From Limnobaculum zhutongyuii (GTDB lineage Bacteria; Pseudomonadota; Gammaproteobacteria; Enterobacterales; Enterobacteriaceae), in the NCBI RefSeq assembly GCF_004295645.1, contig NZ_CP034752.1, positions 2,852,001 through 2,916,000 on the forward strand: a stretch of 64,000 bases of DNA, written 5' to 3'. The stretch's first letter is position 1. Each line of letters opens with the position of its first letter. Shown piece by piece: positions 1-6,516 of the stretch. The notes beneath the pieces are model-generated. The model saw only the letters and a program-made list of their open reading frames with translations. It was not told the DNA's origin and did not search any database. Both the position numbers and the translations under genes were made by a program.

Positions 1-290
1 ATTCGCTCTGGATCGTAATTTGGATGGTCACGCCAGATATACCCGATTTCATCTTCCGGAAGCCCGTACTGGATAAACCGGTCTGAGGTTTGTGTAATCA
101 AAGTCGTGTAAGGCACCACAAACATAACCCGCATTCCACGAGAAACATGTCCGTCAGTGATAAAGCTCGCCAGACCCGTCTTGCCACTTCCTGTCGGGCT
201 GTAAACCATGAAAGAATTATATTGCTTCCAGTCACGGCGCAGCATGTTTAATGCCCGTTCCTGTGCGAAATTAGGCGTGATAGTCAGCAT
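1..290 (-). CDS. Phage DEAD/DEAH-type helicase, N-terminal part (cut by window edge)
   Basis: An open frame reads from ATG at 290 off the left edge, 96 residues visible. It carries a Walker A motif, SPTGSGKT (about residues 31-38), followed by a MFVVPYTTLITQ segment typical of superfamily 2 helicase motif Ia. It is therefore the start of an ATP-driven DNA helicase, probably for phage replication. It lies downstream of the RepL-like gene on the same strand, with a 63-base gap, consistent with one leftward replication operon. The family cannot be refined because motifs II-VI lie outside the window. Confidence 0.8.
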   Translation of the reverse strand, partial: MLTITPNFAQERALNMLRRDWKQYNSFMVYSPTGSGKTGLASFITDGHVSRGMRVMFVVPYTTLITQTSDRFIQYGLPEDEIGYIWRDHPNYDPER

Positions 291-353
291 AGATGCCCCC
301 TACTAGCACTGAATGCCACTTGATGGCATAATCATATTCGAATGAAATGTTCA

Positions 354-896
354 TCATTTCTTCTCTCCCGCAAGAACCGTTTCAGTATCACTCGTCAAAG
401 TTCCCTGATTCGGTTTCTTGCCCTCTACCGGTTCAAATGTTGCCGCTACAGACATTCCTTCCTGATGTTTACTGGCTGCGTTCAGCCGATACTTCACATT
501 CCGATCAATCGTTTTCTTTCCTGCCGTCATGAACAATGCGCTGCTCTTACGGTTTGAATGCCCCTTCCATGCCCCTTCCGGGTTTATTTCAAACAGGTTC
601 CGGTGACGGCTAACCACGTGACCAGACTTCTTCAGTGTTGTTAATGCCCGATACAGAGTTGCCTGAGAGATACCAAGGTCAGAGATAATTGAGCTTAAAT
701 CCGTCACTATCGCCCCGCTGTTACGATCCATGTTCTTAACCAGATGCAGATACACCCTCGCGGCTGAAGCCTCACCGTCACGTAACAACCCATCAATAAA
801 TTCAAACCCAGTGTCATAAATCATTGCGAAGTTAATCTGCTTACCTTTCATCAGCGGTATTTCATCGATAATCTGTTTTGCTGATTTTCCGTCCAC
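354..896 (-). CDS. RepL-like winged-helix replication/maintenance protein
   Basis: 180 residues. The start is GTG at 896, supported by AGAGGTG about 6 bases upstream. Residues about 45-110 form a predicted winged helix (YLHLVKNMDRNSG, ISQATLYRALTTLKKSGHV) like plasmid/phage RepL and other initiators. The C-terminal 60 residues are basic then polar and probably disordered. Its place between the cro-like regulator and a helicase suggests replication initiation for the prophage. It could instead be a transcriptional regulator with the same fold; the RepL name rests on resemblance of the winged-helix region only. Confidence 0.6.
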   Translation of the reverse strand: MDGKSAKQIIDEIPLMKGKQINFAMIYDTGFEFIDGLLRDGEASAARVYLHLVKNMDRNSGAIVTDLSSIISDLGISQATLYRALTTLKKSGHVVSRHRNLFEINPEGAWKGHSNRKSSALFMTAGKKTIDRNVKYRLNAASKHQEGMSVAATFEPVEGKKPNQGTLTSDTETVLAGEKK

Positions 897-900
897 TGAA

Positions 901-998
901 CACCTCTTTATAACTTATTGTTTTTTCTTGCTTTCTCATACATGACCGATTTCCTTATCATGGGTGAGAAAAATACACCTCTTAACTTGTTGTTTTTT
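901..998. repeat. Duplicated leader segment upstream of repL-like gene
   Basis: Two copies of the motif CACCTCTT-(TA)-AACTTRTTGTTTTTT lie at 901-926 and 976-998 in direct orientation. The proximal copy contains the ribosome binding site of the RepL-like gene (read on the minus strand as AAGAGGTG). The distal copy sits upstream of a possible 17-codon reading frame (961-908, minus) that ends just before that site. The duplication may be a regulatory or leader-peptide arrangement, or the relic of a small duplication. Confidence 0.45.
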
Positions 999-1174
999 AA
1001 CGATTCGCGAAAGTCCCCTTATCTATGTTCTAGGAGGTTGAGTATTCTGTGACTCGATCCGGTGTTGACCTTGACCTTTGTTTTCATACTTAACTACATG
1101 GAAGTCATTAACATTTTCACTTTGCCAAGTGACACGGCCCAAAACGGTGATCGTTGTAATATCCAGTCTCGGAC

Positions 1175-1495
1175 TTAGCAGCCCTGCTGCTGGCTGGTTC
1201 CTTTGGCTTGGTGCCCTTTAAACACAGGGGCTGGTATACATAATCCATCACTGGCACCAGCGTACTTCTCAACAAATTCCCTTAATCGCTTATTAGCTTC
1301 ATGCCTGGCGCGATTGACTTGCTTATAGCTGATCGGTTCAGCATCGAAAGCAGCCTGATAAACCTCTGCGTACTTCACTGCAACCTTGCGCCTGACGGTC
1401 GGCCTAAGCTCCATCAGTTGCCCCTGAATCCATGCCGCATCCTCAGGGCAATAGGCTGCCGGCATGATCGCGCTTAGGTATGCTTCTCTGTGCAT
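1175..1495 (-). CDS. Phage protein of unknown function, second gene of leftward operon
   Basis: 106 residues with ATG at 1495, overlapping the end of the YdaS/Cro-like gene by 22 bases, so probably translationally coupled to it. The sequence is mostly helical, rich in Arg/Lys/Ala (RRKVAVKYAEVYQAAF, YKQVNRARHEANKRLREFVEKY), with no signal peptide or membrane segment. I do not recognise the family. Its position directly after a cro-like gene matches the YdaT-like or replication-accessory genes of lambdoid prophages, but no motif proves this. Confidence 0.6.
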   Translation of the reverse strand: MHREAYLSAIMPAAYCPEDAAWIQGQLMELRPTVRRKVAVKYAEVYQAAFDAEPISYKQVNRARHEANKRLREFVEKYAGASDGLCIPAPVFKGHQAKGTSQQQGC

Positions 1496-1728
1496 GGTTG
1501 GTTGTCAGGGTGAGGGAAAACAGACGGGATATCTGGCCGCAGCTCATAAGGTTTAACCACACCACCAACGGCGTTAGAAATAGCAACGGCGTTAACGGGC
1601 GAGATCTTTTTAAGCCCACGAACCCACTTCCAAACAGCGCCTTGAGTAACGCCAACTTTTTTTGCCAAGGCAGTTTGTCCACCAGCAATATACACAGCCT
1701 CTTCAATAGGTGTTTTTGTGTAAAGCAT
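1474..1728 (-). CDS. YdaS/Cro-like helix-turn-helix regulator
   Basis: 84 residues. An HTH spans about residues 18-45 (GGQTALAKKVGVTQGAVWKW), the characteristic YdaS/Cro form in which the recognition helix ends VWKWVRG. It is divergently transcribed from the CI-like repressor gene across a 118-base control region. The likely role is the Cro-type antagonist of the repressor that allows the leftward replication operon to run. YdaS homologues are also described as antitoxin-like, but no clear YdaT toxin is adjacent. A ribosome site (AAGGAG) lies 5 bases upstream of the ATG. Confidence 0.8.
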   Translation of the reverse strand: MLYTKTPIEEAVYIAGGQTALAKKVGVTQGAVWKWVRGLKKISPVNAVAISNAVGGVVKPYELRPDIPSVFPHPDNQPCTEKHT

Positions 1729-1749
1729 AAATACTCCTTAATTATTTGG

Positions 1750-1782
1750 GTTTAATTTAAACTTTTGGTTTTTATTTTGCAA
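1750..1782 (-). promoter_or_regulatory. cro-side promoter with 13-bp palindromic operator
   Basis: On the minus strand, TTGCAA (1782-1777) and TAAATT (1759-1754) are 17 bp apart and lead to the YdaS/Cro start at 1728. A perfect 6+1+6 palindrome, GTTTAATTTAAAC (1750-1762), overlaps the -10 element. The sequence TTAAATTAAACCC from this site recurs at the rightward promoter at 2843-2855, which is what makes it a credible operator. Confidence 0.55.
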
Positions 1783-1794
1783 GTAAAACAGTCA

Positions 1795-1823
1795 TTGACA
1801 CTTAAGTACCATGGTTGTAATTT
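1795..1823 (+). promoter_or_regulatory. Candidate repressor-maintenance promoter
   Basis: TTGACA at 1795-1800 is followed by TGTAAT (1816-1821, 15-bp spacer) or TAATTT (1818-1823, 17-bp spacer), 24-29 bases before the repressor ATG at 1847. The segment between contains the ACCATGGT palindrome at 1808-1815. It is assigned by position and motif only. Confidence 0.45.
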
Positions 1824-1846
1824 AAGCGGATTATTATTGGAGGATT

Positions 1847-2572
1847 ATGCAGATGAGTTTGACTTTGGCGCAACGCCTGAGGATCGCAATGGCTGAGGTT
1901 GGAATAACACAAAGCTCTTTAGCTGAAAAAGTAGGCGTTTCTCAAGCAACCATACAAAAAATTGTGACAGGAAAAACTACCAGAACAGTTTTCTTATTAC
2001 CGATCGCAAAAGTATTAAATATTCGTCCTGAATGGCTTGAAAATGGTGATGGTGAGATGCGTGATAGTACCAATAACAAACCCAGAGATGGTGTGTCTGT
2101 ATCCGAAGCGGTCGGTAGGCCAATAAAGGCATGGGATAGCTCAGATCCGCTTGAAGATGAGGAGGTAGAAATTCCTTACTACAAAAGCATTGAGTTAGCT
2201 GCCGGTAACGGGCGTTGTGAGAACGCAGACTATAACGGTTTTAAATTAAGATTCTCACGCGCAACCCTGAGACGCTATGGTATAGCACCGTCAAATACAG
2301 CCGCTTTTCCAGTACATGGTGACAGTATGGCACCAGTGATACCGAATGGTTCTACCGTCATGGTTGACCGAGGTAGCACCAATATCGTTGATGGCGGAAT
2401 TTATTTCATTGAGCAAGATGAATTATTCCGGATAAAACTTCTTTATCGGCAACCAGGAGGGAAATTGATTATCCGTAGCTATAATTCCATGGAGTTCCCA
2501 GATGAAATAGCGGATATGGATACTGTAAAAATCATAGGTCGCGTATTTAACTCATCGACAATGTTAATTTAG
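1847..2572 (+). CDS. CI-like phage repressor (XRE + S24 peptidase)
   Basis: 241 residues. The N-terminal XRE helix-turn-helix (about 8-65) includes ITQSSLAEKVGVSQATIQKI. The C-terminal half is a LexA/CI S24 peptidase: the autocleavage Ala-Gly lies in ELAAGNG (about residue 120), the nucleophile Ser is in VHGDSM and the general-base Lys is probably in LFRIKLL. This is the lysogeny repressor, expected to dimerise, bind operators flanking its gene and self-cleave with RecA after DNA damage. GGAGG lies upstream of the chosen ATG (1847); a second ATG two codons later is possible. A terminator follows. Confidence 0.92.
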   Translation: MQMSLTLAQRLRIAMAEVGITQSSLAEKVGVSQATIQKIVTGKTTRTVFLLPIAKVLNIRPEWLENGDGEMRDSTNNKPRDGVSVSEAVGRPIKAWDSSDPLEDEEVEIPYYKSIELAAGNGRCENADYNGFKLRFSRATLRRYGIAPSNTAAFPVHGDSMAPVIPNGSTVMVDRGSTNIVDGGIYFIEQDELFRIKLLYRQPGGKLIIRSYNSMEFPDEIADMDTVKIIGRVFNSSTMLI

Positions 2573-2603
2573 CCCTCCAAAACCTACAGGCTGCTAAGTT
2601 TAT

Positions 2604-2630
2604 AGCCCTGCCTCAACGCAGGGCTTTTTA
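2604..2630 (+). terminator. Intrinsic terminator after repressor gene
   Basis: A perfect 8-bp stem, AGCCCTGC (2604-2611) with GCAGGGCT (2618-2625), has a 6-base loop and is followed by a T run. It lies 32 bases after the repressor stop codon and closes that transcription unit. Confidence 0.85.
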
Positions 2631-2837
2631 TGCCTGCAATTCCTCAGGTTTCGTAACACTCCCCACAATTTCATAACCTCACTTCAGATTCCATGACCGG
2701 GGATTAAAATATTTTCGAAATAAATTCAGATTAAAAACATAAGATTATCGCAAAACAAATTTAAATTATCGTTTTGTGGTTGATTTCAAAAAATCCAAAC
2801 ACTCATAAAAAACACCCAAAATCATAAAAAAAAACCT

Positions 2838-2865
2838 TTGACTTAAATTAAACCCTAGGTATTAT
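2838..2865 (+). promoter_or_regulatory. Rightward early promoter with shared operator
   Basis: TTGACT (2838-2843) and TATTAT (2860-2865) are 16 bp apart. Between them lies TTAAATTAAACCC (2843-2855), identical over 13 bases to the operator at the cro-side promoter read in the other orientation. This is the expected layout for a PL-like promoter controlled by the CI-like repressor, serving the genes from 2943 to the integrase. Confidence 0.6.
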
Positions 2866-2879
2866 TGCGTGTAATAAAA

Positions 2880-2915
2880 AACCCCAGCACACCACTTCGA
2901 ATAGTTGCTGGGGTT
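2880..2915 (+). promoter_or_regulatory. Perfect 10-bp hairpin in early-operon leader
   Basis: AACCCCAGCA (2880-2889) pairs perfectly with TGCTGGGGTT (2906-2915) across a 16-base loop. It begins about 15 bases after the -10 element and ends 27 bases before the first gene. It has no T run, so it is more likely an RNA-stabilising or antitermination-type element than a terminator. Confidence 0.55.
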
Positions 2916-2942
2916 GTAGGTCACAATAAACGGAGGGTCTAT

Positions 2943-3335
2943 ATGACCAGTGTAAATCATACCGCAAATCAGCATTCATTTGTAGTGGATGCCTGTCCAG
3001 TGAGATTACCCCTGTTCCGCTTTCGGTTTTGGGATACTCACACATCAACTTTATCACGACGTGAAATTATCGCTCCAGATGAACACTGTGCCCGCCAAAT
3101 GCTATCTGGTGGTTTTCTACTGACGTTCTCTGCCCGTATTCGTCAGGGGGGGGCAATGACTGATATTTTTGCTCTGCACGATATCCTATCAAAGATAGAG
3201 GCACTTGCCGCAGCAGCCAGTTTTTTAACTGCCACGCAGGACGAACGAGATACTCAACTAGCCCTTCTTGGTCATATTGAAGATGCGGCAGGGAAAGCAG
3301 TTAAGACCGAAAAAAGCGAGGTGAATCATGCGTGA
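2943..3335 (+). CDS. Icd-like (host division inhibitor-like) protein fused in frame to a small protein
   Basis: 130 residues starting at ATG 2943 after CGGAGGG. Residues 1-70 match the enterobacterial prophage Icd-like/Ash pattern (PLFRFRFWD, ALH-type IIAPDEHCARQMLSGGFLLTFSARI). Such proteins usually stop soon after this motif. Here a run of eight G (3146-3153) carries the frame through into a second unit beginning MTDIFALHD. With seven G the frame would end CAA-TGA, overlapping the ATG of that second unit, so the fusion depends on one base. The function as a division inhibitor is inferred from family naming, not shown by the sequence. Confidence 0.65.
   Translation: MTSVNHTANQHSFVVDACPVRLPLFRFRFWDTHTSTLSRREIIAPDEHCARQMLSGGFLLTFSARIRQGGAMTDIFALHDILSKIEALAAAASFLTATQDERDTQLALLGHIEDAAGKAVKTEKSEVNHA
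3156..3335 (+). CDS. Possible separate small helical protein starting inside the Icd-like frame
   Basis: An in-frame ATG at 3156 preceded by a G-rich Shine-Dalgarno-like run gives 59 residues (MTDIFALHDILSKIEALAAA...). Its two predicted helices joined by an acidic turn (TATQDERDTQL) resemble the other small proteins encoded from 3584 to 4340. It may be translated on its own as well as part of the 130-residue fusion. It ends 8 bases after the start of the next gene. Confidence 0.45.
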   Translation: MTDIFALHDILSKIEALAAAASFLTATQDERDTQLALLGHIEDAAGKAVKTEKSEVNHA

Positions 3336-3591
3336 ACATTCCCTTGATATCTACAACGAAACCATGGATCGCATTAGCGCCGTTATTGGCTACACAGGTA
3401 CCTCAACTGAGAACATCTCTCGTGACCGCCTACTGCGGGTACAAAAAGGTCTGCGTCACCTACTTACCGAAATTATCCCTACAATCGAGGATGAACAACT
3501 ACGGTTTGAGGTCTATTGCTGGGTTAGCTGTATTCACGATATCACTCGATGTGAGGAATGTGACTTAAAGTGGGAGACTGCTCATGCGTAA
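3328..3591 (+). CDS. Small phage protein of unknown function
   Basis: 87 residues, ATG at 3328 overlapping the previous stop. It is helical, with four Cys in the last third (VYCWVSCIHDITRCEECDLKW), where CxxC at ECCD-like positions could bind a metal. It belongs to a run of genes whose starts overlap the preceding stops by a few bases, indicating translational coupling. I do not recognise the family. Confidence 0.65.
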   Translation: MREHSLDIYNETMDRISAVIGYTGTSTENISRDRLLRVQKGLRHLLTEIIPTIEDEQLRFEVYCWVSCIHDITRCEECDLKWETAHA

Positions 3592-3772
3592 ACCAATTAC
3601 CTTAAATCCCGCCGCGTATAAAGCGAGTCAGTTAGACATGTTGATATTTACCATTGAAGAGGTTGCTCATGATGAGGAAGCATCAAAAAAGCTTGTGACA
3701 CTGATATCAATTGCCGCTGACCTAATAGCAGAAATTAACGAGTCATTACATTCAGAGGTGTCACATGGATAA
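3584..3772 (+). CDS. Small helical phage protein (tandem family member)
   Basis: 62 residues, overlapping both neighbours by 8 bases. The pattern is helix (YKASQLDMLIFTIEEVA), acidic turn (HDEEASKK), helix (LVTLISIAADLIAEINESL). The same layout is seen in the next two genes, suggesting duplicated genes. Function unknown. Confidence 0.65.
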   Translation: MRKPITLNPAAYKASQLDMLIFTIEEVAHDEEASKKLVTLISIAADLIAEINESLHSEVSHG

Positions 3773-3950
3773 CCGCGAATTAGCAATGAGCAAGGATAAA
3801 ATCAGTGAGGCAAAGCTCAGAATTGAGAGGCTTCAAGTAGTTCTTGAAGTATGGGCCGATGCTGCCAGTGACAACAATGAGGCCTGTTTAGTATTCGCAG
3901 TAATGGATTTACTCAGCAATGTAAACCGTGCCTTGGAGGGTGGGAAATGA
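3765..3950 (+). CDS. Small helical phage protein (tandem family member)
   Basis: 61 residues, starting 8 bases inside the previous gene. A first helix (KISEAKLRIERLQVVLEVWADAA), a turn SDNNEA and a second helix (CLVFAVMDLLSNVNRALEGG) follow the same layout as the flanking genes. No known motif; it probably acts as a dimeric helical-hairpin protein, which is inference only. Confidence 0.65.
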   Translation: MDNRELAMSKDKISEAKLRIERLQVVLEVWADAASDNNEACLVFAVMDLLSNVNRALEGGK

Positions 3951-4132
3951 AAGATAACACCTTAACCATTACTGAAGTAGCCGTACTTGCCGATGAACTT
4001 CAGTCTCTATTGTGCATTTTATACGAGAAGGAAGACGTTACACCGGAATTCAACAATTGTATCGGTATTGCGTGGAAAACTAGCTGCCGGATATCTACAT
4101 GGTTGGATAAGGAGAATGGGAAAAGTGACTAA
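3947..4132 (+). CDS. Small helical phage protein (tandem family member)
   Basis: 61 residues; its ATG overlaps the previous stop as ATGA. It has a helix (EVAVLADELQSLLCILY), an acidic turn (EKEDVTPEF) and a second helix (CIGIAWKTSCRISTWLD). It is more divergent than its neighbours and contains three Cys. Function unknown. Confidence 0.6.
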   Translation: MKDNTLTITEVAVLADELQSLLCILYEKEDVTPEFNNCIGIAWKTSCRISTWLDKENGKSD

Positions 4133-4340
4133 CTATGACCCTACTGTAGTAGCAGAAGAAATTGAAGAACTCACCGCAATGTTGGCGACACTGGCGCTCG
4201 CTACAAGTGATGATGGTGAGAGTGATTTATATTTCACCACCCGAGCGATGTTCAAAAAGGCCAGAGCATTGGAAGCCCAAATACACGAATGGTCTACAGA
4301 TGAAATACTCCGGAGAAGCCGCAATGAAAAAGCAGCCTGA
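4125..4340 (+). CDS. Small helical phage protein (tandem family member)
   Basis: 71 residues from GTG at 4125, chosen because GGAG lies 10 bases upstream and the start overlaps the previous stop; ATG at 4116 is the alternative but sits too close to GGAG. Helix VVAEEIEELTAMLATLALA, acidic turn TSDDGESD, helix FTTRAMFKKARALEAQI: the clearest example of the layout shared by this gene cluster. Function unknown. Confidence 0.6.
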   Translation: MTNYDPTVVAEEIEELTAMLATLALATSDDGESDLYFTTRAMFKKARALEAQIHEWSTDEILRRSRNEKAA

Positions 4341-4818
4341 TATTTCAGCGGAAGAACTTGTAGCGCAGCTCAAAGCTACCGGTATGCAATTACCAGCATG
4401 GATGACCGACGTAGACCACATAAAAAACGGTGAACCATTAACCCGTGAAGAATCACTGGAGTTTACAGAGATTTTCGTGGGTCAGCAAAGAGCTGTATTG
4501 GCACTGAGATACTTAGTGTCGTGTGGTGAGCGATTTGGTCAGCAATATGGCGGTTATGTGTTTAAGCATGACAATGTGATTATCCAGATCGATCAGAACA
4601 TCATCGAAACCCTGCTACAGGCGCAGGTTGAATCAGCCATTTTAGAGCGCCCGGAAGCCGACGGTTATATCAGCGTTATGGAATTCTACATGATGAATGC
4701 GCAGAAGCAGGAGCAAGAGGGCTGTAACTGGCTGAATGATTTCATCGATGAATTTTTAACTGAAGGTTCTGCCCTGCTGCTTTCTGGAAATTTACAGCCA
4801 CCGGCAGAATTACATTAA
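4324..4818 (+). CDS. Phage protein of unknown function
   Basis: 164 residues from ATG 4324 (GGAG 10 bases upstream), overlapping the previous gene by 17 bases. It is acidic and soluble, with PAWMTDVDHIKNGEPLTREE near the start and a conserved-looking EGCNWLNDFIDEF near the end. No recognised motif. It is the last of the overlapping small-gene chain. Confidence 0.65.
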   Translation: MKKQPDISAEELVAQLKATGMQLPAWMTDVDHIKNGEPLTREESLEFTEIFVGQQRAVLALRYLVSCGERFGQQYGGYVFKHDNVIIQIDQNIIETLLQAQVESAILERPEADGYISVMEFYMMNAQKQEQEGCNWLNDFIDEFLTEGSALLLSGNLQPPAELH

Positions 4819-4832
4819 GAGGAATAACGAAA

Positions 4833-5588
4833 ATGAAAAATCAATTGATGACATTTAAATCGCACGAACTGGGTATTTCTCTGAATGGAATGCTGTACCA
4901 AGGTAAGCCAGTATTTGTAGCTGTAGATTTAGCGGAGTCGCTGGGGTATGCGGATCCTCATGGTGCATTAACTAAACACTGTAAGTCCCTGATTAAACTA
5001 GATTCCGCCGAAACGGGGGAATTAGGTTTAGGATTCAGACCTAAAGGCATTATTCTTGCCTTAGAGTCCGATGCATATCGCCTTATTATGCGTAGCCACC
5101 TTCCATCCGCCGAACGGGTTCAGGACTGGGTTTGTGAAGAGGTTCTTCCATCAATCCGTGAAACTGGCAGCTATGGGCACCAACCTAAACCAATGTCAGA
5201 AATGGAAATGATTGCGGCTATGGCTGCGGATGCGGTTCGTCAGCAAAATCGCCTAATCCATATTGAAGACAAAGTTGCAGAGGTAACTGACCTGCTCGAC
5301 GATATTTCTCGCGGAGCTACACCATCCGGATGGGCAGGTTATTCAGAACTTAAAGCCCAATGCGGACTATCTGATACTAAATGCCGACAATTAGTTGCTG
5401 CGTATGATATTGACCATAAGCCAATCCCCTTTATTGCTCCTGGTGGAACTAAATCCACAATGACAATAGTTCGTGAGCTGCCATTTATGACCGCATTCAG
5501 AAAACTGATGCATGAAGCTGAACCACGAGGTACCCGCTGGTATCACTCTAAGATGGGAATATTTCAAGTCATCGGCTGGGAGAAATAA
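4833..5588 (+). CDS. Bro-N domain antirepressor-like protein
   Basis: 251 residues. The N-terminal 110 residues are a BRO/Bro-N domain: the FKSHELGISLNG strand, VFVAVDLAESLGYADPHGALTKHCK, and then LIMRSHLPSAERVQDWVCEEVLPSIRETGSYG, the family signature. The C-terminal 110 residues may bind DNA or a partner. Phage proteins of this type act as antirepressors or regulators, so here it probably opposes the CI-like repressor or acts on host genes. It is placed downstream of the repressor-controlled promoter. Confidence 0.85.
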   Translation: MKNQLMTFKSHELGISLNGMLYQGKPVFVAVDLAESLGYADPHGALTKHCKSLIKLDSAETGELGLGFRPKGIILALESDAYRLIMRSHLPSAERVQDWVCEEVLPSIRETGSYGHQPKPMSEMEMIAAMAADAVRQQNRLIHIEDKVAEVTDLLDDISRGATPSGWAGYSELKAQCGLSDTKCRQLVAAYDIDHKPIPFIAPGGTKSTMTIVRELPFMTAFRKLMHEAEPRGTRWYHSKMGIFQVIGWEK

Positions 5589-5590
5589 TC

Positions 5591-5824
5591 ATGCAGCAAT
5601 ATATTAAATATATTGTTACTTACCTTGGTGATTATCCGTGTGGTCACAGACACCCATTACAGATGACAGTATCAGCGACTGATGCACAGGAAGCCATTAA
5701 TAAAACAAATACAGCACTGAATGATGATCGGATTGATTCAACTAATCACTCGTTATTTTCCGTGCTCCCTAAAGATTATGGCGATGAGCTTAGAGAACTC
5801 GATATATGCCACAAGGAAAAATAA
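5591..5824 (+). CDS. Small phage protein of unknown function
   Basis: 77 residues, starting 3 bases after the antirepressor stop, so likely co-translated. The sequence suggests an alpha/beta fold (QQYIKYIVTYLGDYP, then HPLQMTVSATDAQEAINKTNTAL) with no known motif. A hairpin at 5879-5898 (GGCTGAG/CTCAGCC) follows before the next gene. Confidence 0.6.
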   Translation: MQQYIKYIVTYLGDYPCGHRHPLQMTVSATDAQEAINKTNTALNDDRIDSTNHSLFSVLPKDYGDELRELDICHKEK

Positions 5825-5917
5825 CGCGCTAACAAATTAATTAAAAACTTTATTAATTAAATTTAATTACAGCTTAACGGCTGAGGAAAAACTCAGCCCA
5901 AATATGAGAAATACAAA

Positions 5918-6268
5918 ATGGAAAAAGTTTCTTTACTTGAAAGAAGAAGAAAGGCTTTTATTGATTCTGTTTTTCATTATTTAAAAAGTAAAAGCAAATC
6001 CCCTTCCTGCATCAGAATTATAGAGGATGCGGAATATCAAATTGATTTGGATAAGCAGGTATTAAATAGCGCGTTACTCAACTTGTATGAAAACAAGGTA
6101 TGTAAGGGATTAATGAAGATGTCTGATGAACAAATAATATCAGCATATGCAGCGCTATATACCAGAGACGGGAATATAACCAAAGAAGGAAAGGATTTTT
6201 TTGGTTATATCACAGAATTAATTGCAGAACGATTACATCAAAAGGCATTAGCTAATGAAAAAGATTAA
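5918..6268 (+). CDS. Phage protein of unknown function
   Basis: 116 residues with many Lys and Glu. The N-terminal half resembles a small helical DNA-associated domain (RRRKAFIDSVFHYLKSKSKSP), but no family is recognised. The frame overlaps the following gene by 14 bases, so both are probably in one operon. Its A+T content is higher than that of the preceding genes. Confidence 0.6.
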   Translation: MEKVSLLERRRKAFIDSVFHYLKSKSKSPSCIRIIEDAEYQIDLDKQVLNSALLNLYENKVCKGLMKMSDEQIISAYAALYTRDGNITKEGKDFFGYITELIAERLHQKALANEKD

Positions 6269-6515
6269 ACGTTACACACCTGATTATCATGTTTCATTGA
6301 GTCACGAAGGTCTATTAATGCGTGAAAGTGAAAATGGCGAATATATTAAGTATGAGGATTATGAATTATTGATAAATAAATCCAACTCATTAGAAGAGTT
6401 TAAGGTTCGCGTGAATTATTTATTAGAAAAGCATTTTGAAGATGATGAAGCTATCCGCAAATTGTCATTCACTCTCGGTTTAATTATGGGATTTACCAGT
6501 GAGGAAAATAACTAA
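6255..6515 (+). CDS. Small phage protein of unknown function
   Basis: 86 residues, ATG at 6255 inside the end of the previous gene. Acidic, with a helical segment NSLEEFKVRVNYLLEKHFEDDEA. It ends one base before the ATG of the clamp-like gene, which implies coupled translation. Function unknown. Confidence 0.6.
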   Translation: MKKIKRYTPDYHVSLSHEGLLMRESENGEYIKYEDYELLINKSNSLEEFKVRVNYLLEKHFEDDEAIRKLSFTLGLIMGFTSEENN

Positions 6516-6516
6516 A

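Noticed and set aside
2848..3057. 69-codon minus-strand frame over the early promoter
   Set aside because: It covers the promoter and leader hairpin and lacks a ribosome site; the plus-strand Icd-like gene explains the region.
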